Shown here: positions 17,790 through 26,981 of the stretch, piece by piece | How the letters are laid out: each line of letters starts with the position of its first letter | Numbering within the stretch: the stretch's first letter is position 1 | Source: Rhodococcus sp. WMMA185 | Lineage (GTDB): Bacteria > Actinomycetota > Actinomycetes > Mycobacteriales > Mycobacteriaceae | Direction of reading: 5' to 3' | NCBI RefSeq assembly: GCF_001767395.1 | Contig: NZ_CP017014.1 | Span: 2,674,501-2,738,500, forward strand | DNA length: 64,000 nt | Position numbers and translations under genes: made by a program | The notes under the pieces: generated by a model | What the model was told of the DNA's origin: nothing | Databases searched by the model: none | What the model saw: only the letters and a program-made list of their open reading frames with translations

Positions 17790-18638
17790 CTACCGATGCG
17801 TGTGCGGCATCAACAGAATGGCCTGCCTGTCGACGATGTGATCCTCGTCGAGCCACATGGCAGTCTCCTCTCGGGCCCGCGTGATCAGTTCGTCGGCGTT
17901 GCCGAAGTCAGCCGGACTCGTGTCCAACGGGCACAGCGGCGGCACGACCCGAATATCGGCGACGTTCTCGTACCGCTCGATATCCAGCGCAAGCCGCTGA
18001 TTGACCGCGAGAGTCACCCCGAGCAATCCCATACCGAGGGCGCTTCGCGGGACCTTCGACAACGTGCAGGCGTATCCGGTCGGCAGAACCCACACCGTGG
18101 TGGCGCCCAGTTCGATTGCATGGGAGATGGGCGTGTTGTTGACGACTCCGCCGTCCATCAGCGACCGACCGTCGATCACTACGGGTGGGAGTATTCCCGG
18201 CAGTGACGCACTGGCTGTGACGGCGTCGATGGCTGGGCCCGTCGAGAGGCGAACATCCTTGCCGGTGAGCACATCGGTGGCGACGACGTGCAGTGGGATG
18301 GACGCGGACTCCATCCGCTCGAAGCGGAGGTGTTTCGCCAACAGACGCCTTATGGCGTGGTTGGACACCAGATGGTTCCGGACACCGATGAATCCGGTGA
18401 AACCTGTGAGCCACGTGGCAGGGAACACCGCGCTGCGCTCGAGCCCACGCCACAGGTCCGCCAGTTCACGAAGATCCTGCTCGGAGGATCCCCCCGCGAG
18501 CCACGCGCCGTTGAGCGCGCCGACCGAGGAACCGACGATGAGGTCGGGCCGAATGCCCCGGTCGATCAGGGTCTGCAACATCCCGACCTCGATGGCACCG
18601 AGGCTCGCTCCCCCCGACAGAACGAAAGCTGTGGTCAT
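17790..18638 (-). CDS. Patatin-like phospholipase
   Basis: A 282-residue cytoplasmic serine hydrolase. It has the patatin oxyanion loop GGASLG at residues 9-14, the nucleophile in GSSVG (Ser38), and the catalytic Asp in MDGGVVNNTP near residue 160, so both members of the Ser-Asp dyad are present. It probably hydrolyses phospholipids or other acyl esters. ATG at 18638 is chosen since the glycine-rich loop normally lies within ten residues of the start; the longer frame to 18917 runs into fadD. Only 17 bases separate it from the upstream fadD, so they are probably co-transcribed. Confidence 0.88.
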   Translation of the reverse strand: MTTAFVLSGGASLGAIEVGMLQTLIDRGIRPDLIVGSSVGALNGAWLAGGSSEQDLRELADLWRGLERSAVFPATWLTGFTGFIGVRNHLVSNHAIRRLLAKHLRFERMESASIPLHVVATDVLTGKDVRLSTGPAIDAVTASASLPGILPPVVIDGRSLMDGGVVNNTPISHAIELGATTVWVLPTGYACTLSKVPRSALGMGLLGVTLAVNQRLALDIERYENVADIRVVPPLCPLDTSPADFGNADELITRAREETAMWLDEDHIVDRQAILLMPHTHR

Positions 18639-18655
18639 GCCGCCACGGTAGCCCG

Positions 18656-20452
18656 TCAACCCATCCGATACAGGCTCGCGATGTCGTCGGCAAGACGTTC
18701 GAGCACCACCCGGCGCTTGATCTTCGACGTGGCAGTCAGGTCTCCCTCTGCCTCGGTGAGTGCCCGATCGAGGATGACGAATCGCTTGATCGAAGTGGAG
18801 AGGGGGACGGTGGTGTTCGCATCGTTGACGGCATCCTGAAGATCCGCGCGCAACTCCTCGTTGTCCCACAGGTCGATCGCAGAGACGTCCGCCGGCTCGC
18901 CGTGCGTAAACTTCCACTGCTCGAATTCGAACGGATCGACGGCCAGCAGGGCGCCGACGAACGGCCGGCCGTCCCCGACCACCACCGCCTGCGAGATCAG
19001 TGGGTGCGCGCGCAGCCTGTCTTCGAGCGGACCTGGCGACACGTTCTCACCACTCGAAGTGACCATGAGATCCTTCTTGCACCCGGTGACGGTGAGATAG
19101 CCTTCCTCGTCCAAGATGCCGAGATCACCAGTCCGGAACCAGCCGTCGTCGAACGCTTCCTCGGTGGCCCTCTCGTTGCGCCAATACCCGTCGAAGACGA
19201 CAGCGCCGCGTAGTTCGATCTCGCCGTCCCCAGCGATGCGTACGCTGCAGCCGTCGAGTGGCCTACCGGCGGTCCCGATCTTCTGCGCGCCTGGGGTGTT
19301 CGCGCAAACCGCGGCGGTGGATTCGGTGAGTCCGTACCCCTCGAAAACCGGAAGTCCCATCCCGCGAAAGAAGTGACCGACGCTGGGCGCGAGTGCTCCG
19401 CCACCGGAGATCGCCCACCAGCAGTCGCCGCCCAGAGATGCGCGGAGCTTGGAGTAGACGAGCATGTTCGCGACTACTCGTTCGAGCCGGAGACGCACAG
19501 GCAGGCTGTCCTTGCCGGAGGCTTCGCTGCATGCGATCGCCGTCTTTTCGGCAAACTCGAAGATCCTCTTCCGCAGAGGCCCGGCCGAGGCCGCCTTCCG
19601 TGCGGCACCGTCTCGAATCTTCTCGAATACGGGGGGAATACCGAGGATCATCTTGGGTCGGAAACGCTCGAACTCGCCAGTGACCGCGTCGATGTCCGGA
19701 AGATGTACCTGCGTCGCGCCTGCCTCGAACATCGCTAGCGACACTGCACGCGCCAGGATGTGTGCCAGCGGAAGGAACATCAGCACGTGGTTGCCCGGCC
19801 GGGCGACGTCACCGAACGGGGCAGCGAGCAGCGCCTGCACCTCCGAGAGGAAGTTCCGGTGTGTGAGGATGCAACCCTTGGGCCGTCCCGTGGTCCCCGA
19901 TGTGTACACCAGCGACGCCGGATCGTCCGCGGTCAGGGCCAGCACGCGGTTGAACACCTCGAAGTCGTCGATCGACCGCCCGTCCTTGATGAGCGTGCCC
20001 ACCGCATCGTCGTCGATCGTGAGGACGCGACTGAGCGTGTACGGGATGACGTCATCGAAGCTCGACGCGTTGGCGGACGTCTCGACCAGAGCCGCCACAG
20101 CGCCTGAATCCTCGATGATCCAACGGATCTGATCAGGTGAGGACGACTCGTAAATCGGAACGGACACCGCACCCGCGGCCCAGATCGCGTAGTCGAGCAG
20201 TGACCACTCGAATCGCGTCGATGACAGCAAGGCCACTCGGTCGCCCGGTCGAACGCCAATGGCGATAAGGCCCTTCGCAACTCCGGTGACCAGCGCCGCA
20301 AAGTCTGCGGCTGTCACGTCCACCCAGCCTGCAAACTCCTCACGGCAGTACATCACGCGATCGGGGTCACTCTCGGCGTGCGCGAACACCGTCAATACCG
20401 CGTTCTCATGGGTTGCGACAGCGAATGTCGGCGCACTGAAATACTCACGCAC
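18656..20452 (-). CDS. Long-chain fatty acid--CoA ligase (FadD15-like)
   Basis: A 598-residue ANL-superfamily ligase that activates fatty acids to acyl-CoA. Motifs seen are YTSGTTGRPKG (P-loop), GYGLTESTA, GWFRTGDLG, and the C-terminal KDLMVTSSGENVSPGPLE hinge region. The overall layout resembles mycobacterial FadD15. The GTG at 20452 (VREYFSAP) is preferred because it aligns with the start of that family and follows a purine-rich GAGGCGAGGG; an ATG at 20488 is the alternative. It precedes the patatin gene, which could supply its fatty acids. Confidence 0.9.
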   Translation of the reverse strand: MREYFSAPTFAVATHENAVLTVFAHAESDPDRVMYCREEFAGWVDVTAADFAALVTGVAKGLIAIGVRPGDRVALLSSTRFEWSLLDYAIWAAGAVSVPIYESSSPDQIRWIIEDSGAVAALVETSANASSFDDVIPYTLSRVLTIDDDAVGTLIKDGRSIDDFEVFNRVLALTADDPASLVYTSGTTGRPKGCILTHRNFLSEVQALLAAPFGDVARPGNHVLMFLPLAHILARAVSLAMFEAGATQVHLPDIDAVTGEFERFRPKMILGIPPVFEKIRDGAARKAASAGPLRKRIFEFAEKTAIACSEASGKDSLPVRLRLERVVANMLVYSKLRASLGGDCWWAISGGGALAPSVGHFFRGMGLPVFEGYGLTESTAAVCANTPGAQKIGTAGRPLDGCSVRIAGDGEIELRGAVVFDGYWRNERATEEAFDDGWFRTGDLGILDEEGYLTVTGCKKDLMVTSSGENVSPGPLEDRLRAHPLISQAVVVGDGRPFVGALLAVDPFEFEQWKFTHGEPADVSAIDLWDNEELRADLQDAVNDANTTVPLSTSIKRFVILDRALTEAEGDLTATSKIKRRVVLERLADDIASLYRMG

Positions 20453-20737
20453 GGCCCTCGCCTCCGATACTGTCGTGGCCGATATCACCCGTGGTCACAT
20501 CTCCGTCGACGAATACCAAGTCACGCTCATACTGCTACCCTCTGCGACGCAACACCCCTAGCCTGCGAAAACCACACGGTCACAATTGGAGAACAGTTTC
20601 GCTTTGCAAGGGCTACCAGCGTGAATGGATCGTGCATCGCCTTCCGGTGTGCCGTTCCAATTTCGGGTCAAGGCCACGAAACCGCTGGTAAATTAAGGTG
20701 ACACAAGTTTTTGCAAGTGAGGACCGAGGAAACGACG

Positions 20738-21160
20738 ATGGCGAACACGGCAGATAGCGCCCGAACGAGCGAACTTGTGGGTGACGTCACCACGACCATC
20801 GTGCGCCGAATCCTCGCTGGTTGCGGCACAGAATTCGCCGATTGGATCCAGACCGGACTCGGGCTGGCACGATTGTTCCCTGGATTCCTCGGCGGAGGAT
20901 GGCTCAAGGAAAGCAGCACATCCGACATCTGCGTGATTGTGTTGAAGTTCGAAACCCAAGCTGCACTGGATAACTGGCTGACATCCTCGCTGCGAGCCGG
21001 CTGGCTGAGGACCGGACGGAACGTCGCTGTCGACGCACCTACCGAGCCGGTGTCGAACGTGGAGGGTATGTTCGAACGCCTCGGCTCCGACCTCCGCGCC
21101 ACCGGTCAGTCCGCATCTCCGGGGATCGACGCGCCGGACGGCATTCCCTCGGCAAGATAG
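20738..21160 (+). CDS. Antibiotic biosynthesis monooxygenase-like (ABM/dimeric alpha-beta barrel) protein
   Basis: A 140-residue protein. TTIVRRILAGCGTEFADWI followed by FPGFLGGGWLKE and VIVLKFETQAALDNWL matches the pattern of ABM-type ferredoxin-like domains, which often act on polyketide or haem-like substrates or simply dimerise. No function can be assigned. ATG at 20738 is preceded by GAGGA at a good distance. Its 3' end overlaps the converging SRPBCC gene by 55 bases. Confidence 0.65.
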   Translation: MANTADSARTSELVGDVTTTIVRRILAGCGTEFADWIQTGLGLARLFPGFLGGGWLKESSTSDICVIVLKFETQAALDNWLTSSLRAGWLRTGRNVAVDAPTEPVSNVEGMFERLGSDLRATGQSASPGIDAPDGIPSAR

Positions 21161-21621
21161 GTCTGATAGAACGGTCGCCACTGCGAAGACGTTTCGTCGC
21201 GGTGGACGGACACGTTCGATCCGCCGAGATGCCGGTTCAGGCTAGTGAGAGACACACTCCATCCTGCGGCGTTGCGTGCCGCGGTGTTGCGAACCTCCAG
21301 GACGTTCACCAGGGTCAGTACGCAACCCTGCGCCGCTGGTTCGACCTCGAAGTGGATTTCGTCGCGCGCCCAAGTGAACGCGAGGGTGCGCGGGGCGCAG
21401 TAGACGAGAACGATCCCCGATTCGGGATCCCCGTGTCGGTCCGGGAAGAACTCGATGTCGCCACCAGCGTAGGGATCGATGCGGACGCGCGAGGGGAACC
21501 AGTGCTCGAGTTCGTCCGGCTCGGACACAGCCTTCCACAACTTCTGCTCGGAGCACGGATACGAACACCGAAACCGCACGGCGGGACGACCCTTGAACTC
21601 GAAGTACCTTCCGCGGATCAC
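21106..21621 (-). CDS. SRPBCC (AHSA1-like) domain protein
   Basis: A 171-residue protein. RFRCSYPCSEQKLWKAVSEPDELEHWFPSR is the start of the activator-of-Hsp90-homologue SRPBCC fold, followed by GGDIEFFPD, LAFTWARDEIHFEV and the terminal helix segment GWSVSLTSLNRHL. Such proteins bind hydrophobic ligands; the ligand is unknown. GTG at 21621 is preferred because GAGGAGG lies 4-5 bases before it, rather than the codon at 21642. It overlaps the converging ABM-like gene at 21106-21160. Confidence 0.78.
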   Translation of the reverse strand: MIRGRYFEFKGRPAVRFRCSYPCSEQKLWKAVSEPDELEHWFPSRVRIDPYAGGDIEFFPDRHGDPESGIVLVYCAPRTLAFTWARDEIHFEVEPAAQGCVLTLVNVLEVRNTAARNAAGWSVSLTSLNRHLGGSNVSVHRDETSSQWRPFYQTYLAEGMPSGASIPGDAD

Positions 21622-21743
21622 CGGCCCTCCTCGCTGTAGCACCTAACGACAGCGTTCCACGAGACAAGGCTGTATATCCGCAACTTGGCAGACATTCGTC
21701 CACCCTCCCCCACTGAGCCCGGTCGAACGCCTACGGTGACGGC

Positions 21744-23105
21744 GTGGTGTCGCCGTGGCCGCAGAGACAGATCGCATCCGTTTCCCTCGATGCGCGTGCA
21801 CTCGTTGCGCGCCGGACTCCGGATCTCTCCGACCCTCGGCCGCAGCTGCCCCCGGCCTCCGCAGCCCATCTGATGGAATTGCTCGCCGTCAGGTCGTGGA
21901 CGCTCCCGGAGTGGTTCGCAGCCGCTGCCGAGCGCGGATACCGTGCACCGGATGTTCTCGTCGCCGAGTTGATGGCAATCGCCGACGCAAACGAGACGCA
22001 CCGCGAGGACATCGTGCGGCTCGTCGGTCCGCGCGCCCAGTGGCTCGCCGCCCGCTACCCGCATTGGGCGCCGCCGGCCCGTGGGGCCGATCGCTACGAC
22101 GTGTGGAGGCACGGCCTACACCGCGACCGCCTCGAGTGGTTCAGCTCGATGCGTGCGAGCAACCCAGCGTCCGCGGCCGCCGAACTGCACCGCACATGGG
22201 ACTCCGAACGCGGCGAGCACCGAGCAGCCTTCATCGCGGCACTCGCAACGGGGCTCGGCGACTCGGATGAAGCGCTGCTCGAACGCGCACTCGATGATCG
22301 GTCGCACAAGGTGCGCCGGCACGCCGTCCACTTGCTCCGGCAGTTACCCAACTCCGCGTATGCCGCACGAATGGCGGCCCGCGCCCGGATGTGGGTACGC
22401 GTCCAGACGAAGCCGTTGCGTACTCGCCTCGCCGTGAACATGCCCGGTTCCCTCGATGCTTCCGCGCGCCGGGACGGCATCGAGGACTTCCACTACAAGA
22501 ACAAGGGGATCCGCAGTTGGTGGTTGCGGGTGGTCGTGACGGCAGCTCCACTATCGTTGTGGGAGAACATGATCGGCTCTGCTGCCGCGGCGTTCGACAT
22601 TCGGATCGAGGATCAGTGGCGAGAGGTGATGGTGGAGGCATGGACCACCGCCACTGTGCTGCAGCGCAATCAGCAATGGGCCTCCGAACTGCTGCTCCGC
22701 AAGGGCAGGAAGACGGAGCGGCGCGTGATTTCCATCGTCCCCGCCCACGAACGGCTGGACTACATTCTCTCCGGGCGCGCTGATCCCTACCTGCTCGGAG
22801 TCGACGGGATCACTCTTGTCGACGGCCTCCCCCACCCGTGGCCGCTCGAACTCGCAAAACGGATGATCGGCCGTCTACGGGACGTTGCCGACAGGCACGC
22901 CGAAACCGGGACAGATCTCGGGCCGCTCTCGCGCCACAGCCACTATTCGATTCTCCGCAGCGCCGAGACACATTTTCCATTCTCTGCGGCGCCGCTGCTC
23001 TACGCCGCCGCCGACCACACTCGCGACCCCGGCTGGCGGCAGGCATTCTTCACCGCTGCGGCCAATATCGACCATCGCAGTACAGCGCTGAGGGAACTCG
23101 AGTAG
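21744..23105 (+). CDS. DUF5691 family protein
   Basis: A 453-residue protein of unknown function. PEWFAAAAERGYRAPDVLVAEL, LVGPRAQWLAARYPHW, and the repeated pattern GLGDSDEALLERALDDRSHKVRRHA, with helical HEAT-like character, resemble DUF5691 proteins that in actinomycetes often lie near SWIM zinc-finger and MoxR/VWA genes; none of those is visible here. The N-terminus (GTG at 21744) seems shorter than in typical family members. Followed by a small membrane protein gene on the other strand. Confidence 0.6.
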   Translation: MVSPWPQRQIASVSLDARALVARRTPDLSDPRPQLPPASAAHLMELLAVRSWTLPEWFAAAAERGYRAPDVLVAELMAIADANETHREDIVRLVGPRAQWLAARYPHWAPPARGADRYDVWRHGLHRDRLEWFSSMRASNPASAAAELHRTWDSERGEHRAAFIAALATGLGDSDEALLERALDDRSHKVRRHAVHLLRQLPNSAYAARMAARARMWVRVQTKPLRTRLAVNMPGSLDASARRDGIEDFHYKNKGIRSWWLRVVVTAAPLSLWENMIGSAAAAFDIRIEDQWREVMVEAWTTATVLQRNQQWASELLLRKGRKTERRVISIVPAHERLDYILSGRADPYLLGVDGITLVDGLPHPWPLELAKRMIGRLRDVADRHAETGTDLGPLSRHSHYSILRSAETHFPFSAAPLLYAAADHTRDPGWRQAFFTAAANIDHRSTALRELE

Positions 23106-23129
23106 TCGGAGCTGATCCCGCGCCGCGCC

Positions 23130-23357
23130 TCAGCCGACGGTCACGCGTCGCGGCTCCCCGACGGTCATCGGGCGGTCACTGTGCAGTTCCGGGTGTGCGT
23201 CGGCGCGGATCTTCAGCAGGACAAGGCCGGATACCGACGCGACGATCAGCGACGCGACGGTCACGTGGACGTGCAGTTCCGAGATTCCGATGCCTGCACC
23301 GACGAGCCCCACAACGAGCAGGCTCCACACGATCGCTTTGACTGGACCGGACCCCAT
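23130..23357 (-). CDS. Small membrane protein, 75 residues
   Basis: The product has two predicted membrane helices, AIVWSLLVVGLVGAGIGIS (about residues 8-26) and VTVASLIVASVSGLVLLKI (about 32-50), followed by a polar tail. I do not recognise the family. It converges with the DUF5691 gene with 24 bases between stops. The 209 bases upstream hold no recognisable gene. Confidence 0.55.
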   Translation of the reverse strand: MGSGPVKAIVWSLLVVGLVGAGIGISELHVHVTVASLIVASVSGLVLLKIRADAHPELHSDRPMTVGEPRRVTVG

Positions 23358-23566
23358 AGCAGCGCTCCTCCACTGAAATGTCTCGTGAGTTCGAAGACAG
23401 TTTGCGCGCTGTACGTTAGCCGGGTCACATCAGCGGCCGACACGCGACACGTCGGAACCACCTATCCGATACCGATCCGAGACCGCCACGTTGTGGGCAC
23501 TTCTCGGCCTGATCGTGGTCGAGAAGTACCCACAGGCGGCTTGCATGACTGGATTTGGCTGGATTT

Positions 23567-24694
23567 CTAGTTGATGCCGACGGTCCCCAGCGAAACTGAT
23601 GACCCGAGCAGTCGCAGATGGTCGTCGGAGCTACCGAGTGTGTGCTCTATCGCGGTCAACCTGCTGAGATAGTGCCCGACGGGGTACTCGGCGGTCATAC
23701 CTATCCCACCGTGCATCTGGATCGCCTCCTGCCCGATCTTCCGCGCGGAGCGGCCGATCTGCAGCTTTGCCCGGGATGCCACCACCGGGTCCACGATTCC
23801 GTCGGCCAGCGACATGGTCGCGTAGAGGCTCATGCTGCGGGCCAGCTCGAGCAGCACGTACATGTCGGCGGCGCGATGGGTGAGGGCCTGGAACTTCGCG
23901 ATCGGGACTCCGAACTGCTTGCGCGTCTTCAGATACTCGGTCGTCAGTCGCAGCGCTTCCTCCATGGCACCAACCGCCTCCGCGCACAGTGCAGCTTGTG
24001 CTCGGACGGCGGCAGCCTCGATCGCTGCCGAAGCATCGCCGCCCTCGCCGAGGGGCTCAGCAGGAGTATTCGAAAGCTCGACCTGCGCGGCGCGTAGGCC
24101 GTCGTGGGTCGCGTACGCGGTGCGGGTCAGACCGGGTGCGCCGGCATCGACGAGGAACAGACCGACTCCACCGGCGGGTAGGGCCGCCGTGACGACGAGT
24201 GCGTTCGCGCCGCCACCCTGCAAGACGGGGTTCTTGATTCCCGTCAGGGTCCAGGAATCACCCTCTGGCACCGCCGACGTGGACACTCGGGTGGACGGCC
24301 AGCGCACACCAGGCTCCCGGTCGGCGAATGCGAGCAGGAAGTTGCCGGCGGACACGTCGGGGAGAATCCGCCGACGCTGCTCCTTACTGCCTGCCGTCGC
24401 GACCAAACCGCCCGGCACAAGCACCGCATCGAGGAAGGGTTCCGGAGCGAGATGGCGACCGATCTCGGTCATGACCGCTGAGATCTCGACAGGTCCGGCG
24501 CCCAGTCCGCCGTCCTCCTCGGCAAAGCTCAGTCCCAGCAAACCCACCTCAGCGAGTTGCTTCCACACTTGCGGGCTCCAGCCCTGCTCGGTGTCCGTTA
24601 CCGCATTGCGCTTTTCGGCGTCGTAGCTACGCGCGAGCAGCTCGCGAGTGGTGTCGCGCAACAGCTTCTGTTCGTCAGTCAGTTCGAAGTCCAT
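23567..24694 (-). CDS. Acyl-CoA dehydrogenase, probable non-catalytic partner subunit
   Basis: A 375-residue FAD-dependent acyl-CoA dehydrogenase family member. MDFELTDEQKLLRDTTRELL starts the N-terminal helical domain; TRKQFGVPIAKFQALTHRAAD and QMHGGIGMTAEYPVG are C-terminal landmarks. By eye the position of the medium-chain enzyme glutamate (before Gly-Ser in LGSSDD) is Leu and the helix-G position is Ala, so I see no catalytic base. It starts 8 bases after the stop of the neighbouring dehydrogenase, which keeps a candidate Glu, so the two probably form the heteromeric enzyme known for actinobacterial FadE pairs in steroid side-chain degradation. ATG at 24694 is the natural start (MDFELT). 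Confidence 0.85.
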   Translation of the reverse strand: MDFELTDEQKLLRDTTRELLARSYDAEKRNAVTDTEQGWSPQVWKQLAEVGLLGLSFAEEDGGLGAGPVEISAVMTEIGRHLAPEPFLDAVLVPGGLVATAGSKEQRRRILPDVSAGNFLLAFADREPGVRWPSTRVSTSAVPEGDSWTLTGIKNPVLQGGGANALVVTAALPAGGVGLFLVDAGAPGLTRTAYATHDGLRAAQVELSNTPAEPLGEGGDASAAIEAAAVRAQAALCAEAVGAMEEALRLTTEYLKTRKQFGVPIAKFQALTHRAADMYVLLELARSMSLYATMSLADGIVDPVVASRAKLQIGRSARKIGQEAIQMHGGIGMTAEYPVGHYLSRLTAIEHTLGSSDDHLRLLGSSVSLGTVGIN

Positions 24695-24702
24695 GTCACG
24701 CC

Positions 24703-25878
24703 TCACAATCCGAGGATCGAGGAGGCGATGATGCTGCGCTGCACTTCGCTCGATCCGCTGTAGATGGAAACCTTGCGGTAGTTCAGGTATGTGGGGGCGG
24801 TTCGCTGCGCCCAGAGCGGTGAAGAGATGCCATCACCGGCCTCGACAGGGAGGGAATCCGGCCCCGCGATGTCTGCGAGCAGTTCGAGTGTGGCCTGCTG
24901 CAATTCCGACCCACGCAGCTTCAACAGGGACGACGCCGGGTTCGGCTTGCCGTCCGCAGAACTGGCGACGACGCGCAACTGGGTGAGTTCGAGCGCAATG
25001 ATCTCGTTCTCGAGTTCCGCGATCCGCGCGGCGAACAACGGATCTTCGAGAAGCGTCCCCGCTCCTACCGAGATCTCGGCGGCGCGCTCCTTCGCCTGCG
25101 CGAGCCGGACTTTGGAGAACCCGAGGCGCGTGACACCGGTACGTTCGTTTCCGAGTAGGAACTTGGCGTAGCTCCAGCCCTGATTCTCCTCGCCGACAAG
25201 GTTCTCGGCAGGCACGCGCACGTCCTCGAAGAAGACCTCGTTGACCTCGTATCCACCGTCGATCAATTTGATCGGGCGCACAGTGACCCCCGGCGTGGCG
25301 AGGTCCACGAGAATGAACGAGATGCCCGCTTGCCGCTTGGGTGCATCCGGGTTCGTGCGGACGAGACAGAAGATCCAGTCCGCGTGCTGCGCCAAAGTGG
25401 TCCACGTCTTCTGGCCGTTGATCACGTAGTCGTCACCATCTCGGACGGCACGCGTCTTCAGCGATGCCAGATCTGAACCGGCCTCCGGTTCGGAAAATCC
25501 TTGACACCACCAGATGTCGAGGTTGGCCGTCGGGGGAAGAAACTTCTCCTTCTGCTCCTGCGAACCGAATGCCGCGATGACGGGTCCGACCATACCTACA
25601 TTGAAGGCGAGCGGCTCTGGGACCGACGCGAGCTGCAACTCGTCGAGCCAGATGTGGTGCTGCACCGGCGTCCAGTCCCTGCCACCCCATTCCACAGGCC
25701 AGTGCGGCGTCGCCAACCCGTTCGCATTGAGGATTCGCTGAACCTCGGTGAAGCCTTCTTTCCCGAGCTGTTCGCCGCGCGCGTAGCGCTCGCGGATCTC
25801 TGCCGGAATCTGCGTGGTGAAGAACGTTCGCATCTCGTCGCGGAACGCCAGCTCCTCGTCGGTCAAGGCCAGATTCAT
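24703..25878 (-). CDS. Acyl-CoA dehydrogenase, probable catalytic subunit of FadE pair
   Basis: A 391-residue acyl-CoA dehydrogenase. WWCQGFSEPEAGSDLASLKTRA and KTWTTLAQHADWIFCLVRT are the FAD/substrate-binding beta domain; FLLGNERTGVT offers a Glu at the helix-G position; the C-terminal SIYSGSSEVQRSII has Ser where medium-chain enzymes have the catalytic Glu. First gene of a two-gene unit with the 23567-24694 gene. The subgroup resembles FadE proteins acting on bulky or branched acyl-CoA. The divergent region before it (25879-26032) also serves the Asp23 module. Confidence 0.88.
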   Translation of the reverse strand: MNLALTDEELAFRDEMRTFFTTQIPAEIRERYARGEQLGKEGFTEVQRILNANGLATPHWPVEWGGRDWTPVQHHIWLDELQLASVPEPLAFNVGMVGPVIAAFGSQEQKEKFLPPTANLDIWWCQGFSEPEAGSDLASLKTRAVRDGDDYVINGQKTWTTLAQHADWIFCLVRTNPDAPKRQAGISFILVDLATPGVTVRPIKLIDGGYEVNEVFFEDVRVPAENLVGEENQGWSYAKFLLGNERTGVTRLGFSKVRLAQAKERAAEISVGAGTLLEDPLFAARIAELENEIIALELTQLRVVASSADGKPNPASSLLKLRGSELQQATLELLADIAGPDSLPVEAGDGISSPLWAQRTAPTYLNYRKVSIYSGSSEVQRSIIASSILGL

Positions 25879-26032
25879 CGAAATTCCTTCGCACTCGAGT
25901 CCAGATTCATGTTCTGATCCAGACCGTACCCCGCCCAGTGTCGATACACCACGGCATCGCGGGGAGACCTACGCGGAGCGTCCGCGATCATTAGTGTGGA
26001 ACCCACGGCAGGCGACACGAAGGGGATCGACG

Positions 26033-26494
26033 ATGACCAGCGATGCAGGCGCACCGAGTCGTGTGCAATTCGGCGCCGGAGCGAAGTCGGAACTCATCAG
26101 TTCCGAAGGCAGGACCATCATCGCTGATGCTGTGGTCGCCAAGATCGCAGGAATCGCCACCCGCGAGATCAATGGTGTCTACGACGTGGGGGGTGGCACT
26201 GCTCGTGCTGTCGGCGCACTGCGTGATCGGATCCCGGGCGCCCGCGTCAACCACGCCCAGGGCGTGGCCGTCGAGGTCGGCGAGAAGCAGGCCGCCATCG
26301 ACATCGGCATCGTCGCCGAGTACGGCGTCGCGTTGCACGAACTGGCGGTCGGTATCCGCCGCAACGTAATTACCGCCGTCGAGCGTATGACGGGACTGGA
26401 GGTGACCGAGGTGAACATCACCGTCTTCGACGTCATCCTGTTCACGGAGTCCGATTCCGAATCCGATCCCGACTCCAGGCCGAGGGTGCAGTGA
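26033..26494 (+). CDS. Asp23/Gls24 family envelope stress response protein
   Basis: A 153-residue Asp23 (alkaline shock protein 23) family member, cytoplasmic and in Firmicutes tethered to the membrane by AmaP. The core is IIADAVVAKIAGIATREINGVYDVGG, then VAVEVGEKQAAIDIGIVAEYG, and MTGLEVTEVNITVFDVIL, the full Asp23 pattern. ATG at 26033 is preferred over the longer frame to 25814, which runs into the divergent fadE gene. The stop overlaps the next start (GTGA at 26491-26494). First gene of a five-gene overlapping module. Confidence 0.88.
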   Translation: MTSDAGAPSRVQFGAGAKSELISSEGRTIIADAVVAKIAGIATREINGVYDVGGGTARAVGALRDRIPGARVNHAQGVAVEVGEKQAAIDIGIVAEYGVALHELAVGIRRNVITAVERMTGLEVTEVNITVFDVILFTESDSESDPDSRPRVQ

Positions 26495-26805
26495 CGAGCG
26501 TATCGTTGCCGGGCATCGAGGGCGAAGACCTTTCCGAACGCATCGCAGCCGCTGTGCTCGCGACCCCCGGCGTTGCCGCCATGCATGGTGGCGCGTTCGG
26601 CGAAGTGGCCACCTATCTGCCGGGTCGGCGGGTAACCGGCGTGACCATCGGTCCGACGTCGTGCGCCGTCCACCTCTCCGCGCTCTACCCGGCAAACGTC
26701 ATCGATACCGCCGAAAGAGTTCGGGCCGCAGTGGAACCGCTCGTGGACGTCCCCGTGAACGTGATCATCGAAGATCTCCTGACAGAGACAGGACAAGGGC
26801 AATGA
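26491..26805 (+). CDS. Short Asp23-like protein, 104 residues
   Basis: A 104-residue protein starting with GTG overlapping the previous stop. RIAAAVLATPGVAAMHGG and the later VRAAVEPLVDVPVNVIIEDLL have the spacing of the first and last elements of the Asp23 fold, but the centre is shortened. It is probably a diverged, trimmed Asp23 paralogue that works with the other module proteins. The stop overlaps the next ATG (ATGA at 26802-26805). Function not known. Confidence 0.7.
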   Translation: MTSVSLPGIEGEDLSERIAAAVLATPGVAAMHGGAFGEVATYLPGRRVTGVTIGPTSCAVHLSALYPANVIDTAERVRAAVEPLVDVPVNVIIEDLLTETGQGQ

Positions 26806-26981
26806 CCAGCACAGTCACCGGCCTGATCGTGGGACTACTCCTGGCGATCGCAGGCATCCTCGGCGGATTCAGTGGCTTCGTATTCGCCGTTCTTCTCGGC
26901 GCTCTCGGTATGGCCGTGGGCGCGCATCGGGACGGTCACCTCGACCTCGGTGCCATCCTGCGAAGCCGTGGTCGTGGCTGA
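26802..26981 (+). CDS. DUF2273-like small membrane protein, 59 residues
   Basis: The product is almost entirely two membrane helices (VTGLIVGLLLAIAGILGGF and FVFAVLLGALGMAVGAH) with a basic, glycine-rich C-terminal tail. This size, topology and place between Asp23-type genes match the DUF2273 small membrane proteins of Asp23/AmaP operons. ATG at 26802 overlaps the previous stop; its own stop lies inside the start of the next gene. Family assignment rests mainly on context. Confidence 0.65.
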   Translation: MTSTVTGLIVGLLLAIAGILGGFSGFVFAVLLGALGMAVGAHRDGHLDLGAILRSRGRG

